DNA of 64,000 bases, taken from contig NZ_KB891820.1 in the NCBI RefSeq assembly GCF_000373565.1, positions 124,001-188,000 of the forward strand, written 5' to 3'. The DNA comes from Streptomyces sp. HmicA12 (GTDB lineage Bacteria; Actinomycetota; Actinomycetes; Streptomycetales; Streptomycetaceae). Below are positions 1-9,054 of the stretch, in pieces (position 1 is the stretch's first letter; every line of letters begins with the position of its first letter). The notes below the pieces were generated by a model. It was not told where the DNA came from. It saw only the letters and a list, made by a program, of their open reading frames with translations, and did not search any database. Made by a program: the position numbers and the translations under genes.

Positions 1-1641
1 GGTCCAGCCCACGCCCTCGAAGTACAGCTCGGGCCAGGCGTGCGCGTCCCGGAGGCCCACCGTGTACGTGCCGTCGCCGGAGGGCGAGCCGGGGGTGAAA
101 CCGACCGCGACCCGCGCCGGTATGCCCAGCGTCCTGGCCATGGCCGCCATCGAGAAGGAGAAGTGGACGCAGAAGCCCTCCTTCTCCTTCAGGAACCGGG
201 CGATGGCGGCGGAACCGCTGCCCGCCGTCACGTCGGTGTTGTACGTGAAGCCGCCGCTGACCGCGAAGTAGTCCTGCAGCTTCACCGCGCGCTCGTAGTT
301 GTTCGACGCGCCCTCGGTGACCTGGAGCGCGGTCGTCCGCACCACGTCCGGCAGCGAGGCGGGCACCTTGGTGAACTCCTTCGCCAGGTCGTCGGGCGGC
401 TGCCCGGCATTGGCCAGCTGCTGCGCCGTCGGCTGCACGACCAGGCTCTTGACGCTGTACTGCTTGCCCCGCGTCGTCTGCCCGTGGTCGCCCACCAGCG
501 TCCGGCCGATCCCCTCGTAACGCCAGCGCCCGTCGATCGACACCTGCGACGCCGGGTACGGCATGGGCAGCCAGTCCTGGGAGTACCAGTCGGCCGCCTT
601 GATGTTGGTCTGCACCTCGGTCCTGCGGACGTCCGAGCCGAGGCCCGGCGGGTTCGGCAGCTGCGAGGGCACGTCGGTGATGCTGCGCACCGTAGGACGC
701 CAGGCCGTGCCGTCGAAGTCGTCGAGCGCCACGATCCGCAGATACAGCTCGGAGGTCTGCTCGGCGTTCGTCCGGTACGTCATCACCGTCCGGTCCTCCG
801 GCTGGTTCAGGCTGTCCTGCAGCGAGACCAGAGGGTTGACCGCGGAGATGATGCCGCCACCGCCCGTGCCCGTGCCCACCCCCGTACCGGACGGGCCGAG
901 GATGCCGCCGTCCAGGGCGGGCAGGGCCAGCGGCACCACCAGGGCGATGCCCAGGGCCACCGCCCCGATGCGGCGACCGGTGCGGACCGGGGCGGTCGCG
1001 CCGCCCGGACCGTCGGGGGCCGGCACATTGCCGAAGCCGCGCCCGGTGCCGCCGAAGACCCGGCCCCACTGGGAGAGCCGGTCGCGCCCCTCGGCGAGCA
1101 GCAGCAGAAGATAGCCGCCGGCCGCGAGCAGGAACCACAGCCAGTCGGCGCCGCCCTCGGAGAGTCCGGCGGCGACCGAGTACAGCGCGAGCAGCGGCAG
1201 CCCGGCCGGGGCGGCGCTGCGGAACGTCACCGCCAGCGCGTCCACCGCGAGCCCGATGACCAGCGTGCCGCCCACCAGCATCAGGCGGATGCCGTGGGAC
1301 AGCGGCGCGGGGATGGCGAACCGGCTGACGTCGTCGCCGCCCGCCTCCAGGAGGAGACCGAAGTGCCGGAAGGCCTCCGGGCCGGGGACGATCCCGCCGA
1401 GCGCCTGCTCGCGGGCGAAGATCAGCGTGAGCAGCAGCAGCGACACCAGGGCCTGCACGGCGATCGTCAGCGGCCGGGCGAGCGGCACCCTGCGGGCCGC
1501 CGCGCCCACCCCCGCCTGGATCACCAGCAGGATCGCGGCCTGGATCAGCCACGTGGATCTATCGACCAGCGGCAGCAAGGCGCACGAGGCCAGGAACGTG
1601 GCCAGCGTCGCGCAGATCGACAGTCGGGCACCGCCGCTCAT
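1..1641 (-). CDS. TgpA-like transglutaminase-domain membrane protein (3' end beyond window)
   Basis: The gene runs off the left edge, so only the N-terminal ~547 residues are visible. It starts at an ATG (1641) overlapping the stop of the upstream DUF58 gene by four bases. The first ~190 residues contain several hydrophobic membrane segments. Another segment lies near residues 220-245, followed by an extracytoplasmic region ending in a transglutaminase-like core with the catalytic-cysteine motif GFCVHFS and a downstream DAHAWPELYF histidine motif. This is the DUF3488/TgpA architecture found with MoxR ATPases and DUF58 proteins. The triad is thought to act on envelope or secreted proteins, but the substrate is unknown. 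Family assignment is firm; function is inferred. Confidence 0.88.
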   Translation of the reverse strand, partial: MSGGARLSICATLATFLASCALLPLVDRSTWLIQAAILLVIQAGVGAAARRVPLARPLTIAVQALVSLLLLTLIFAREQALGGIVPGPEAFRHFGLLLEAGGDDVSRFAIPAPLSHGIRLMLVGGTLVIGLAVDALAVTFRSAAPAGLPLLALYSVAAGLSEGGADWLWFLLAAGGYLLLLLAEGRDRLSQWGRVFGGTGRGFGNVPAPDGPGGATAPVRTGRRIGAVALGIALVVPLALPALDGGILGPSGTGVGTGTGGGGIISAVNPLVSLQDSLNQPEDRTVMTYRTNAEQTSELYLRIVALDDFDGTAWRPTVRSITDVPSQLPNPPGLGSDVRRTEVQTNIKAADWYSQDWLPMPYPASQVSIDGRWRYEGIGRTLVGDHGQTTRGKQYSVKSLVVQPTAQQLANAGQPPDDLAKEFTKVPASLPDVVRTTALQVTEGASNNYERAVKLQDYFAVSGGFTYNTDVTAGSGSAAIARFLKEKEGFCVHFSFSMAAMARTLGIPARVAVGFTPGSPSGDGTYTVGLRDAHAWPELYFEGVGWT

Positions 1642-3041
1642 GACCAGCCCCCACCCGTACTCGTGCCCGACGGCTGCGCCCCCGAGCGGTCCCGGTCCGC
1701 CTGCCGCCACACGTCCACCAGGGACGCGCCCGCCGGTACGGCCACCGCCGTCCAGCCCGCCTCCTGGAGCATCCGCAGCCGCTCCTCACAGCCCGGCGTC
1801 GGCGGCATGCCGGGGCCCTGGGCCCAGGTCTCGCTGTCCAGCACGAACGCGACCGCACCGCCGCTGCGCTGACGCATCTTGGCGGCCACGGCGGCCTGCC
1901 CCTCGTCCAGATCGCCGAAGAAGGCGATCAGCAGTCCTTCGTTCCCGCTGCGCAGCACGTCGTACGCGGACGAGAGGGACGCCATGTCCGAGTGGTCGAC
2001 GACGGCGAGCGTGTCCATCATCAGACCCGCGGCGTCCGCCGACTCCTGGCTGGCGCCCGCGAAACCGTCGGTGCCCTCACCGGGCACTGAGGTGCCCGTG
2101 TCCGTCAACAGCCTTACGGAGAAGCCTCGTTCGAGCATGTGCACCAGCGCGGAGGCCGCGCCGGACACCGCCCACTCGAAGGCCGAGTCGGGACCCGCGC
2201 CCGCGAACGCGCCGTCGCGGGTGTCGAGCAGCACCGTGCACCGGGCCCGCTGCGGCTGCTCCTCGCGGCGCACCATCAGCTCGCCGTAGCGCGCGGTCGA
2301 GCGCCAGTGGACGCGGCGCAGATCGTCGCCGTAGCGGTACCCGCGTGGGATCACGTCGTCCTCGCCGGCCAGCGCGAGCGAGCGCTGCCGCCCGTCGCCG
2401 TACCCCTTGGCCTCCCCGGACAGGCGCACCGGAGGCAGCGGCTCCACCCGCGGGATCACCGTCAGGGTGTCGTACGTCGAGAAGGATCGGGTCAGTTCGC
2501 ACATGCCGAACGGGTCGGTGAGGCGCAGCTGCAGCGGGCCCAGCGGATAGCGGCCGCGCAGGTCCGAGCGGACCCGGTAGGACACCTCGCGGCGACCGCC
2601 CGCCTCGACCCGGTCGAGGACGAAGCGGGGCCGCGGCCCGAGCACGTAGGGCACCCGGTCCTGCAGCATCAGCAGGCCGGTGGGCAGCCGGGAGATGTTG
2701 TCGATCCGCAGATGCACGCGCGCCTCGGAACTCGCGGGCACGCGCGCGGGGGAGAGGCGGCGGCTGCCCGCCACCCGGTAGCGGGTGCGGTACAGGACGC
2801 CGGCGCAGACCAGCGGCAGCACCGCGAGCAGCAGGCCGACCCGGAGCAGATCGCTCTGCCCCAGGACGTACGCGCAGATGGCCGCCGCGATGCCGGCCGC
2901 GAGGAACGAACGTCCTCGGGTGGTGAGACCGGCCAGCGCGGTGCGCACTCCGCTCTTGTCGCCCTTGTCGTTCGTCGCGCCGTCGCCGTCCGTGAACCCG
3001 CCCCCCGGGTCCGCCGCGTAATACCCCCCTGAGGCCATCAT
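1638..3041 (-). CDS. DUF58 domain-containing protein
   Basis: A 467-residue protein with two adjacent hydrophobic segments near residues 45-85, then a cytoplasmic DUF58 region whose hallmark is GDDLRRVHWRSTAR near residue 240. The C-terminal half resembles a degraded von Willebrand A fold, for example CTVLLDTRDGAF. It lies between a MoxR ATPase and a TgpA-like transglutaminase and overlaps both by four bases, so the three are probably translationally coupled. DUF58 proteins typically accompany MoxR AAA+ ATPases as their presumed partner or substrate. The specific role in this organism is not known. Confidence 0.9.
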   Translation of the reverse strand: MMASGGYYAADPGGGFTDGDGATNDKGDKSGVRTALAGLTTRGRSFLAAGIAAAICAYVLGQSDLLRVGLLLAVLPLVCAGVLYRTRYRVAGSRRLSPARVPASSEARVHLRIDNISRLPTGLLMLQDRVPYVLGPRPRFVLDRVEAGGRREVSYRVRSDLRGRYPLGPLQLRLTDPFGMCELTRSFSTYDTLTVIPRVEPLPPVRLSGEAKGYGDGRQRSLALAGEDDVIPRGYRYGDDLRRVHWRSTARYGELMVRREEQPQRARCTVLLDTRDGAFAGAGPDSAFEWAVSGAASALVHMLERGFSVRLLTDTGTSVPGEGTDGFAGASQESADAAGLMMDTLAVVDHSDMASLSSAYDVLRSGNEGLLIAFFGDLDEGQAAVAAKMRQRSGGAVAFVLDSETWAQGPGMPPTPGCEERLRMLQEAGWTAVAVPAGASLVDVWRQADRDRSGAQPSGTSTGGGWS

Positions 3042-4081
3042 AGCCTCCGGGCGCCGGGCGGCTGCTGCGGGTACATCGGGGGCGTCGCGTTGTTGTACCC
3101 CTGGGGCGCGCGGGACTCGGCCGCCGGGACCGCGGTGTGCTGCAGGATGTCCAGGACGACCTGCTCGGCCGTGCGGCGGTTCAACTGGGCCTGCGCCGTG
3201 GGCAGCAGACGGTGCGCCAGGACCGCGACGGCCAGCGCCTGCACGTCGTCCGGCAGCGCGTACTCACGGCCGCTGAGGGCCGCCGACGCCTTGGCCGCGC
3301 GCAGCAGGTGCAGCGTCGCGCGCGGGGACGCGCCGAGTCTGAGGTCCGGGTGGGTGCGGGTGGCGGCGACCAGGTCGACCGCGTAGCGCCGTACGGATTC
3401 GGCGACGTGGACCGTGCGCACGGCGTCGACCAGCTTCACGATGTCGTGCGCGTGCGCCACCGGCTGCAGGTCGTCGAGCGGCGACACCCCGCCGTGGACG
3501 TCCAGCATCTGCAACTCGGCCTCCGGGCTCGGATAGCCGATGGAGACACGGGCCATGAAGCGGTCGCGCTGGGCCTCGGGCAGCGGGTACGTGCCCTCCA
3601 TCTCGACCGGGTTCTGCGTCGCCACCACCATGAAGGGGCTGGGCAGTTCGTACGTCTTCCCGTCGATGGTGACCTGGCGCTCCTCCATGGACTCCAGGAG
3701 CGCGGACTGCGTCTTCGGCGAGGCGCGGTTGATCTCGTCGCCGATCACGATCTGCGCGAAGATCGCCCCCGGCTTGAACTCGAAGTCCCGCCGCTGCTGG
3801 TCCCAGATGGACACGCCGGTGATGTCCGACGGCAGCAGGTCGGGGGTGAACTGAATGCGGCGCACCGAGCAGTCGATGGACCGCGCGAGTGCCTTGGCGA
3901 GCATCGTCTTGCCGACGCCCGGCACATCCTCGATGAGCAAGTGCCCCTCGGCGAGGAGCACCGTCAGCGATAGCCGTACGACCTCCGGCTTGCCCTCGAT
4001 CACACCCTCCACCGACCTGCGGACACGCTCCGCAGTGGTGGTCAGATCAGTGAGGCTCGCTCGATCGTCATAGGTCGTCAC
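3038..4081 (-). CDS. MoxR-family AAA+ ATPase
   Basis: A 347-residue AAA+ ATPase of the MoxR/RavA clade. Visible motifs are Walker A (GVGKTMLAKAL), Walker B (VIGDEINRA), the SPKTQSALLESMEERQV segment and sensor-1 (VVATQNPVEMEGTY). The GTG at 4081 is chosen because GAGGAGGG lies about six bases upstream. An ATG at 4201 is in frame but would add 40 residues without family similarity. It is the first gene of the operon with the DUF58 and transglutaminase genes. MoxR ATPases act as chaperone-like remodellers, often on von Willebrand A-like partners, so it probably works with the DUF58 protein. Confidence 0.93.
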   Translation of the reverse strand: MTTYDDRASLTDLTTTAERVRRSVEGVIEGKPEVVRLSLTVLLAEGHLLIEDVPGVGKTMLAKALARSIDCSVRRIQFTPDLLPSDITGVSIWDQQRRDFEFKPGAIFAQIVIGDEINRASPKTQSALLESMEERQVTIDGKTYELPSPFMVVATQNPVEMEGTYPLPEAQRDRFMARVSIGYPSPEAELQMLDVHGGVSPLDDLQPVAHAHDIVKLVDAVRTVHVAESVRRYAVDLVAATRTHPDLRLGASPRATLHLLRAAKASAALSGREYALPDDVQALAVAVLAHRLLPTAQAQLNRRTAEQVVLDILQHTAVPAAESRAPQGYNNATPPMYPQQPPGARRL

Positions 4082-4329
4082 CCGGCCCTCCTCGGCCCGT
4101 ACTTTCCGGGCCGACGCTCTGTGACGCGGACCGGCCCACCCCGAAACACGGACACCACGCGCGAAAAGTTCCGTCGCTCGCGCGGGGTGCCACACACGCA
4201 TTCTTGTTGGCGTTACCGGTTCGTGTCACTCGCCTGTGGATAACTGGCCGCGATATGTCGGGGCTTACAACCTTTTGACGGGAAGGCTGATCGATCGGGA
4301 ACCCCGGGCCGACGGGATCCGCCGGGCCA

Positions 4330-4872
4330 TCAGGCCGGGGCGATCTCCCGCAGCAGACCCGTCTTCACGTCGAAGACGAAACCGCGCACGTCGTCGGTGT
4401 GCAGCAGGAAGGGCGAGGTGCGCACCTTCTCTATCGACTGCCGCACGTCCTGGTCGACGTCACGGAAGCCCTCGACGGCCCAGCTCGGGCGCTGTCCGAC
4501 CTCGAGCTCCAGTTCGTGCCGGAACTCCTCGGTGAGGGACTCCAGGCCGCACGTCGTGTGGTGGATGAGCACCACGCTGCGGGTGCCGAGCGCGCGCTGG
4601 CTGATGGTCAGCGAGCGGATCACGTCGTCGGTCACGACGCCACCCGCGTTGCGGATGGTGTGGCAGTCGCCCAGTTCGAGGCCGAGGGCGGCGTGCAGGT
4701 CGAGGCGGGCGTCCATGCACGCGACGACGGCGACCTTCAGCACGGGACGGGCGTCCATGCCGGGGTCGGTGAAGGCTGCTGCGTATCGCCCGTTCGCCTC
4801 GACGAGGCGGTCGGTGACCGTGCCGTCGGCCGATATGGCGTCTTCGGAGGGGAGAGATGCGGAAGTCGTCAT
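4330..4872 (-). CDS. Beta-class carbonic anhydrase
   Basis: A 180-residue protein with the zinc-site motifs of beta-carbonic anhydrases: ACMDAR (Cys and the Asp-Arg dyad), RNAGG, and the HHTTCG segment carrying the second His and Cys ligands. It interconverts CO2 and bicarbonate. The start at 4872 (MTTSASLP) fits the family best. The frame continues upstream to 5061, but that extension is not family-like. No strong Shine-Dalgarno sequence is visible. It is transcribed away from the dcw cluster. The segment between it and moxR (4082-4329) has no gene that I can support. Confidence 0.9.
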   Translation of the reverse strand: MTTSASLPSEDAISADGTVTDRLVEANGRYAAAFTDPGMDARPVLKVAVVACMDARLDLHAALGLELGDCHTIRNAGGVVTDDVIRSLTISQRALGTRSVVLIHHTTCGLESLTEEFRHELELEVGQRPSWAVEGFRDVDQDVRQSIEKVRTSPFLLHTDDVRGFVFDVKTGLLREIAPA

Positions 4873-5046
4873 GGTGATGACGTTAATGGTCACCGCGTGC
4901 GGTGGCCCGCTGTGAGACGGGACAAAGAACGTCATCGGGCCTTGTTGTGAGCTAACCCACAGGGGGTTGCGACCGCGTCCGAACAGGTGAATTCGGCGGG
5001 CGGGCGGCTTCGCCAAGACGCGGTCCGCGACGCGCAGGCCGGTTGA

Positions 5047-5074
5047 TTGACCGAGGGTCACGGTGGACTAAAGT
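5047..5074 (+). promoter_or_regulatory. Candidate sigma-70-type promoter for the dcw cluster
   Basis: TTGACC (5047-5052) and TAAAGT (5069-5074) are separated by 16 bases, about 210 bases upstream of the rsmH start. It is the best promoter-like match in the 409-base gap 4873-5281. No coding gene and no mraZ homologue is visible in that gap, so the remainder is probably a 5' leader. Confidence 0.5.
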
Positions 5075-5281
5075 GACGCCGAACCCCAAGAACGAAGCAA
5101 CACGGAGATCCCGGCGCCGCCGGACACTCCCCGCGTGCGCGGCGCGTACGTACGGCTCGGCCTCCTCCCGCTCCGGTCGGCCGGCGTCACTTCCCCGGCG
5201 CCGACGGACCACCATCCCCTTCACGAGCGGGCGGGGACCCGGCAGTGCGTGCGAGCCCGCCGCCGGACCTGAGAGGGCCCC

Positions 5282-6238
5282 TTGAGCCAGCGACACGTCC
5301 CGGTCATGCTCCAGCGCTGCTTGGACATGTTGGCCCCCGCGCTCGCCCAGCCGGGCGCGGTCGTCGTCGACTGCACGCTCGGCCTCGGCGGCCACAGCGA
5401 GGCCCTGCTCTCCACTTTCCCGTCCTGCCGCCTCGTCGCCCTCGACCGCGACAAGGAAGCGCTGCGCCTGTCGGGCGAGCGCCTCGCTCCCTTCGGCGAC
5501 CGAGCCACCCTGGTGCACGCCGTCTACGACGAACTGCCCGAGGTCCTGGACCGGTTGGACATCCCGCGCGTCCAGGGCGTGCTGTTCGACCTCGGCGTCT
5601 CCTCCATGCAGCTCGACGAGGCCGACCGCGGCTTCGCGTACGCGCAGGACGCGCCGCTCGACATGCGCATGGACCAGACGACCGGGATGAGCGCCGCCGA
5701 GGTCCTCAACACGTACCCGGCGGGCGAGCTGGTGCGGATCCTTCGCCAGTACGGCGAGGAGAAGCAGGCCAAGCGCATCGTCTCGGCCGTCGTGCGCGAG
5801 CGCGAGAAGGAGCCGTTCAGCAACAGCGCCCGGCTCGTCGAGCTGATCAGGGACGCGCTGCCGCAGGCCGCCAAGCGCACCGGCGGCAACCCGGCCAAGC
5901 GCACCTTCCAGGCCCTGCGCATCGAGGTCAACGGCGAGCTGAGCGTCCTGGAGCGGGCCGTTCCGGCCGCGGTGAAGGCGCTGGCCGTCGGCGGCCGGAT
6001 CGCCGTCCTGTCCTACCAGTCGCTCGAGGACCGCCTGGTCAAGCAGGTGTTCGCGGCCGGCGCCGCCACCACGGCGCCGCCCGGCCTGCCCGTCGTCCCC
6101 GAGCAGTACCAGCCCCGCCTGAAGCTGCTCACGCGCGGCGCCGAACTCCCCACGGAGGAAGAGGTCGCCGAGAACCGCCGGGCCGCCCCGGCACGGCTGC
6201 GGGGTGCACAGCGCATCCGCGAGGACGTCAACGGATGA
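5282..6238 (+). CDS. rsmH: 16S rRNA (cytosine-N4)-methyltransferase RsmH
   Basis: A 318-residue SAM-dependent methyltransferase that modifies C1402 of 16S rRNA (E. coli numbering). It has the N-terminal HVPVMLQ, the SAM-binding DCTLGLGGHSEALL, the FDLGVSSMQLDEADRGF block, PAKRTFQALRIEVN, and SYQSLEDR near residue 246. The start is a TTG preceded by GAGAGG. It is the first gene of the dcw cluster, its usual position. No mraZ is present upstream. The following gene, ftsL, starts about 40 bases downstream. Confidence 0.95.
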   Translation: MSQRHVPVMLQRCLDMLAPALAQPGAVVVDCTLGLGGHSEALLSTFPSCRLVALDRDKEALRLSGERLAPFGDRATLVHAVYDELPEVLDRLDIPRVQGVLFDLGVSSMQLDEADRGFAYAQDAPLDMRMDQTTGMSAAEVLNTYPAGELVRILRQYGEEKQAKRIVSAVVREREKEPFSNSARLVELIRDALPQAAKRTGGNPAKRTFQALRIEVNGELSVLERAVPAAVKALAVGGRIAVLSYQSLEDRLVKQVFAAGAATTAPPGLPVVPEQYQPRLKLLTRGAELPTEEEVAENRRAAPARLRGAQRIREDVNG

Positions 6239-6280
6239 GGGGCGAATTCGAGTGAGGCACGCGCGCGTGGAGGGGTGGTC

Positions 6281-6883
6281 ATGAGCGCCAAGGGCGGCTC
6301 GAAAGGAACCCAGGGAACCAAAGGCGAACTACGGGGCCGGGCGGCGCGGTTCGCACGCTTCTTCCCCGTCACGCCCTCCGGCGGCTCACAGGCCGCGCGC
6401 ACCCCGTTCGTCCTCCTCGTCGTGCTCCTGCTCGGCGGCGGGCTCATCACGCTGCTGCTGCTGAACTCCTCGCTCAATGAAGGATCGTTCAAGCTCACCA
6501 AGCTCAGGAAGCAGACCACCGAGCTCACCGACGACGAGCAGGAACTCCAGCGCAAGGTCGACTCCTACTCCGCGCCCGACGCCCTCCAGCGGCGAGCCGG
6601 TGAACTCGGCATGGTCCCCGGCGGTGACCCCGCGTTCCTGAACCCCGACGGCACCGTCCGCGGCATGCCGAGCCCGGCCTCGCTGCCCGCGCCGCCGCGT
6701 CAGCAGGCGCCGCAGCCGGAGCTGGTGCGTACGACCCCCTCCGCGACCGCCACCCCGTCCGCGAACGCCAGGCCCTCCGCCCGACCGTCCGGGCGGCCGA
6801 GTCCCCTCACCTCGGGGAAGCCCGCGCCGCCCGCGCCCTCCACCACCCCCACGGCCCCCGCTCCTTCCAGCTCCGGCAGGTGA
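6281..6883 (+). CDS. ftsL: FtsL-like septum formation protein
   Basis: A 200-residue bitopic membrane protein. It has a short basic cytoplasmic N-terminus, one transmembrane helix around residues 40-62, an extracytoplasmic coiled-coil stretch (KLRKQTTELTDDEQELQRKV), and a Pro/Ser/Ala-rich tail from about residue 125. The ATG at 6281 is preferred over the GTG at 6275 because GGAGGGG lies about six bases upstream of it. Identification rests on topology and on its place between rsmH and ftsI, because FtsL sequences diverge strongly. In the divisome FtsL partners DivIC/FtsB and FtsQ. Confidence 0.85.
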   Translation: MSAKGGSKGTQGTKGELRGRAARFARFFPVTPSGGSQAARTPFVLLVVLLLGGGLITLLLLNSSLNEGSFKLTKLRKQTTELTDDEQELQRKVDSYSAPDALQRRAGELGMVPGGDPAFLNPDGTVRGMPSPASLPAPPRQQAPQPELVRTTPSATATPSANARPSARPSGRPSPLTSGKPAPPAPSTTPTAPAPSSSGR

Positions 6884-6887
6884 CGCC

Positions 6888-8861
6888 ATGACCGACAGGC
6901 AGCCCCCGCGCCGCCGCGTGCCCGGCCCCGCGCGTCCGGCCAGGACGGCGCGGCCCGCCCGGCCCGTGGCCCAGCGGCGCCCCGGCCCCGGCGCGCGCCC
7001 CGCCGCACGGCGCCCGCGCCCCGCATCGCCGAAGGCCTCCGCACCACTGCGCCTGGGCAGCCCGCGGCCACGCCTGCGGATGGTGAGTCTGGGCCTCACG
7101 CTCGTCCTCATGGTCTTCACCGTGCGGCTCCTCCAGGTGCAGGGCGTCGACGCGAGCGCGTACGCCGCCAAGGCCCAGCTGAACCGCTACGTCAGCCACA
7201 CCATCGCCGCCGAGCGCGGCCGGATCACGGACCGCGGCGGCGTCGCGCTGGCGACCAGCGTGGACGCGTACGACATCACGGCCGACCCGACGCTGTTCAC
7301 CCGGAAGGCCACCAAGGTGCCGGACGCGCCCGAGCAGGCCGCCGCGCTCCTGGCGCCGATCGTCGGCGTCGACGCGGCCACCCTCACCAAGAAGCTGAAG
7401 ACCAGGAACACCCGGTACGTGCGCCTCGCCGCACGGCAGACGCCGCAGGTCTGGAAGCAGATCAAGGACCTCAGGTCCGCGCTGAACGACAAGGCCAACG
7501 CCGAGGGCCGGGAGGCGAGCGTGCTCTCCGGCGTGCTCGCCGACCCCAGCAGCAAGCGCGTGTACCCGAACGGCGATCTCGCGGCCGGGATACTGGGCTG
7601 GGTCAACGCCGACGGCAAGGGCGGCGGCGGTGTGGAGCAGAAGCTCAACAAGGAGCTGTCCGGCAAGGACGGCAAGATCCGGTACGCCCAGTCCGGCGGC
7701 CAGCAGGTGCCGACCGCGGGCAGTACCGAGCAGCCCGCGACGCCCGGCTCCGACGTCGAGCTGACCATCGACCGCGACATCCAGTGGGCCGCGCAGAACG
7801 CGATCAGCGAGCAGGTCAAGAAGTCCGGGGCCGACCGCGGCTACGTGATAGTGCAGGACACGCAGACCGGCGAGGTCCTGGCCATGGCGAACGCGCCGGG
7901 CTTCGACCCGAACGACCTGGCGCACGCCAACTCGGCGGCCCTCGGCAACGCCGCGCTCCAGGACGCCTACGAGCCCGGTTCCACGGCCAAGGTCATGTCG
8001 ATGGCGGCGGTCCTTGAGGAGAACGCGGCCACGCCGCTGACCCACGTCACCGTGCCCAACCGGCTGCACCGCGGCGACCGTCTCTTCCAGGACGACATCG
8101 ACCACGAGACCTGGCACCTCACGCTCAACGGCGTGCTCGCCAAGTCCAGCAACATCGGCACCATCCTCGCGACCGGCCAGCTCGGCAAGACCCAGCCGGA
8201 GGCCAACCGGACGCTCTCCTCGTACTTGCGCAGGTTCGGCATCGGCTCGGCGAGCGGACTCGACTTCCCCGGCGAGACGTCCGGGATCCTCGCGGCGCCG
8301 GACAAGTGGTCGACGTCGCAGCAGTACACGATCCCGTTCGGCCAGGGCTTCTCCATCAACGCGATGCAGGCGGCCTCCGTGTACTCGACCATCGCCAACG
8401 GCGGCGTACGGGTCGAACCCACGCTGGTGCGCGGCTCCACCGGCGCCGACGGCAAGTTCACCGCCGCGCCGAAGCCCAAGCAGACCCGCGTCGTCAGCGA
8501 GAAGACCGCGAAGACGGTCGCGCAGATGCTGGAGTCCGTCGTCGACGACGAGGAGGGGACCGGCACCAAGGCCCGCATCCCCGGTTACCGCGTCGCCGGC
8601 AAGACGGGCACCGCCAACCGTGTCGATCCGGCCACCGGCCGCTACAAGGGCTACACGTCGTCGTTCGCCGGGTTCGCACCCGCGGACAAGCCGCGGGTCA
8701 CCGTCTACTGCGCCATCCAGAACGCCACGAAGGGGAGTTACTTCGGCGGCCAGATCTGTGGCCCCATCTACAAGAAGGTCATGGAGTTCGCCCTCAAGAC
8801 CCTTCAAGTGCCGCCCACGGGCGCCAAGTCCGCCAAGCTGCCCGTCTCTTTCAAGCCATGA
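6888..8861 (+). CDS. ftsI: Division-specific class B penicillin-binding protein (FtsI/PBP3)
   Basis: A 657-residue septal peptidoglycan transpeptidase. A disordered Arg/Pro-rich cytoplasmic tail (residues 1-60) precedes one transmembrane helix (about 65-82) and the PBP dimerisation domain (from RGRITDRGG). The transpeptidase domain has S365-T-A-K (catalytic serine), S420-S-N and K572-T-G. It begins four bases after the ftsL stop. It acts with FtsW as the septal synthase pair and is a beta-lactam target. Confidence 0.96.
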   Translation: MTDRQPPRRRVPGPARPARTARPARPVAQRRPGPGARPAARRPRPASPKASAPLRLGSPRPRLRMVSLGLTLVLMVFTVRLLQVQGVDASAYAAKAQLNRYVSHTIAAERGRITDRGGVALATSVDAYDITADPTLFTRKATKVPDAPEQAAALLAPIVGVDAATLTKKLKTRNTRYVRLAARQTPQVWKQIKDLRSALNDKANAEGREASVLSGVLADPSSKRVYPNGDLAAGILGWVNADGKGGGGVEQKLNKELSGKDGKIRYAQSGGQQVPTAGSTEQPATPGSDVELTIDRDIQWAAQNAISEQVKKSGADRGYVIVQDTQTGEVLAMANAPGFDPNDLAHANSAALGNAALQDAYEPGSTAKVMSMAAVLEENAATPLTHVTVPNRLHRGDRLFQDDIDHETWHLTLNGVLAKSSNIGTILATGQLGKTQPEANRTLSSYLRRFGIGSASGLDFPGETSGILAAPDKWSTSQQYTIPFGQGFSINAMQAASVYSTIANGGVRVEPTLVRGSTGADGKFTAAPKPKQTRVVSEKTAKTVAQMLESVVDDEEGTGTKARIPGYRVAGKTGTANRVDPATGRYKGYTSSFAGFAPADKPRVTVYCAIQNATKGSYFGGQICGPIYKKVMEFALKTLQVPPTGAKSAKLPVSFKP

Positions 8862-9054
8862 CGGCCGGACGAGCCGTGACCATGATCACCACACACAGTG
8901 AAGACACCTTGAAGAGCTCGTGACAACCATCACCCCCGATCCAGGGAACCAGCCCGCGCCACGCCCCTCGCTTCGCCCGCCGGGGGCTGCGCCCGGTACG
9001 CTCACCGCCGTGCCACACGCTGATCAGTCCCAAACCACCCAGAAGGGCGCACCC

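Noticed and set aside
40..1872. 610-residue rightward reading frame at the left edge, and similar very long frames opposite known genes (such as 40884-44561 minus).
   Set aside because: They are Arg/Gly/Ala-rich antisense shadows of real genes (transglutaminase, DnaE) caused by high G+C. No domain pattern or ribosome-binding site supports them.
4235..4243. TGTGGATAA, a match to a DnaA-box consensus, between moxR and the carbonic anhydrase gene.
   Set aside because: A single 9-mer is expected by chance in a genome of this size, and no cluster of boxes surrounds it.
6017..6019. Gln246 in the RsmH motif SYQSLEDR, where many bacteria have SYHSLEDR.
   Set aside because: To my recollection actinobacterial RsmH proteins commonly carry Gln here, so it looks like a lineage variant, not a damaged enzyme.
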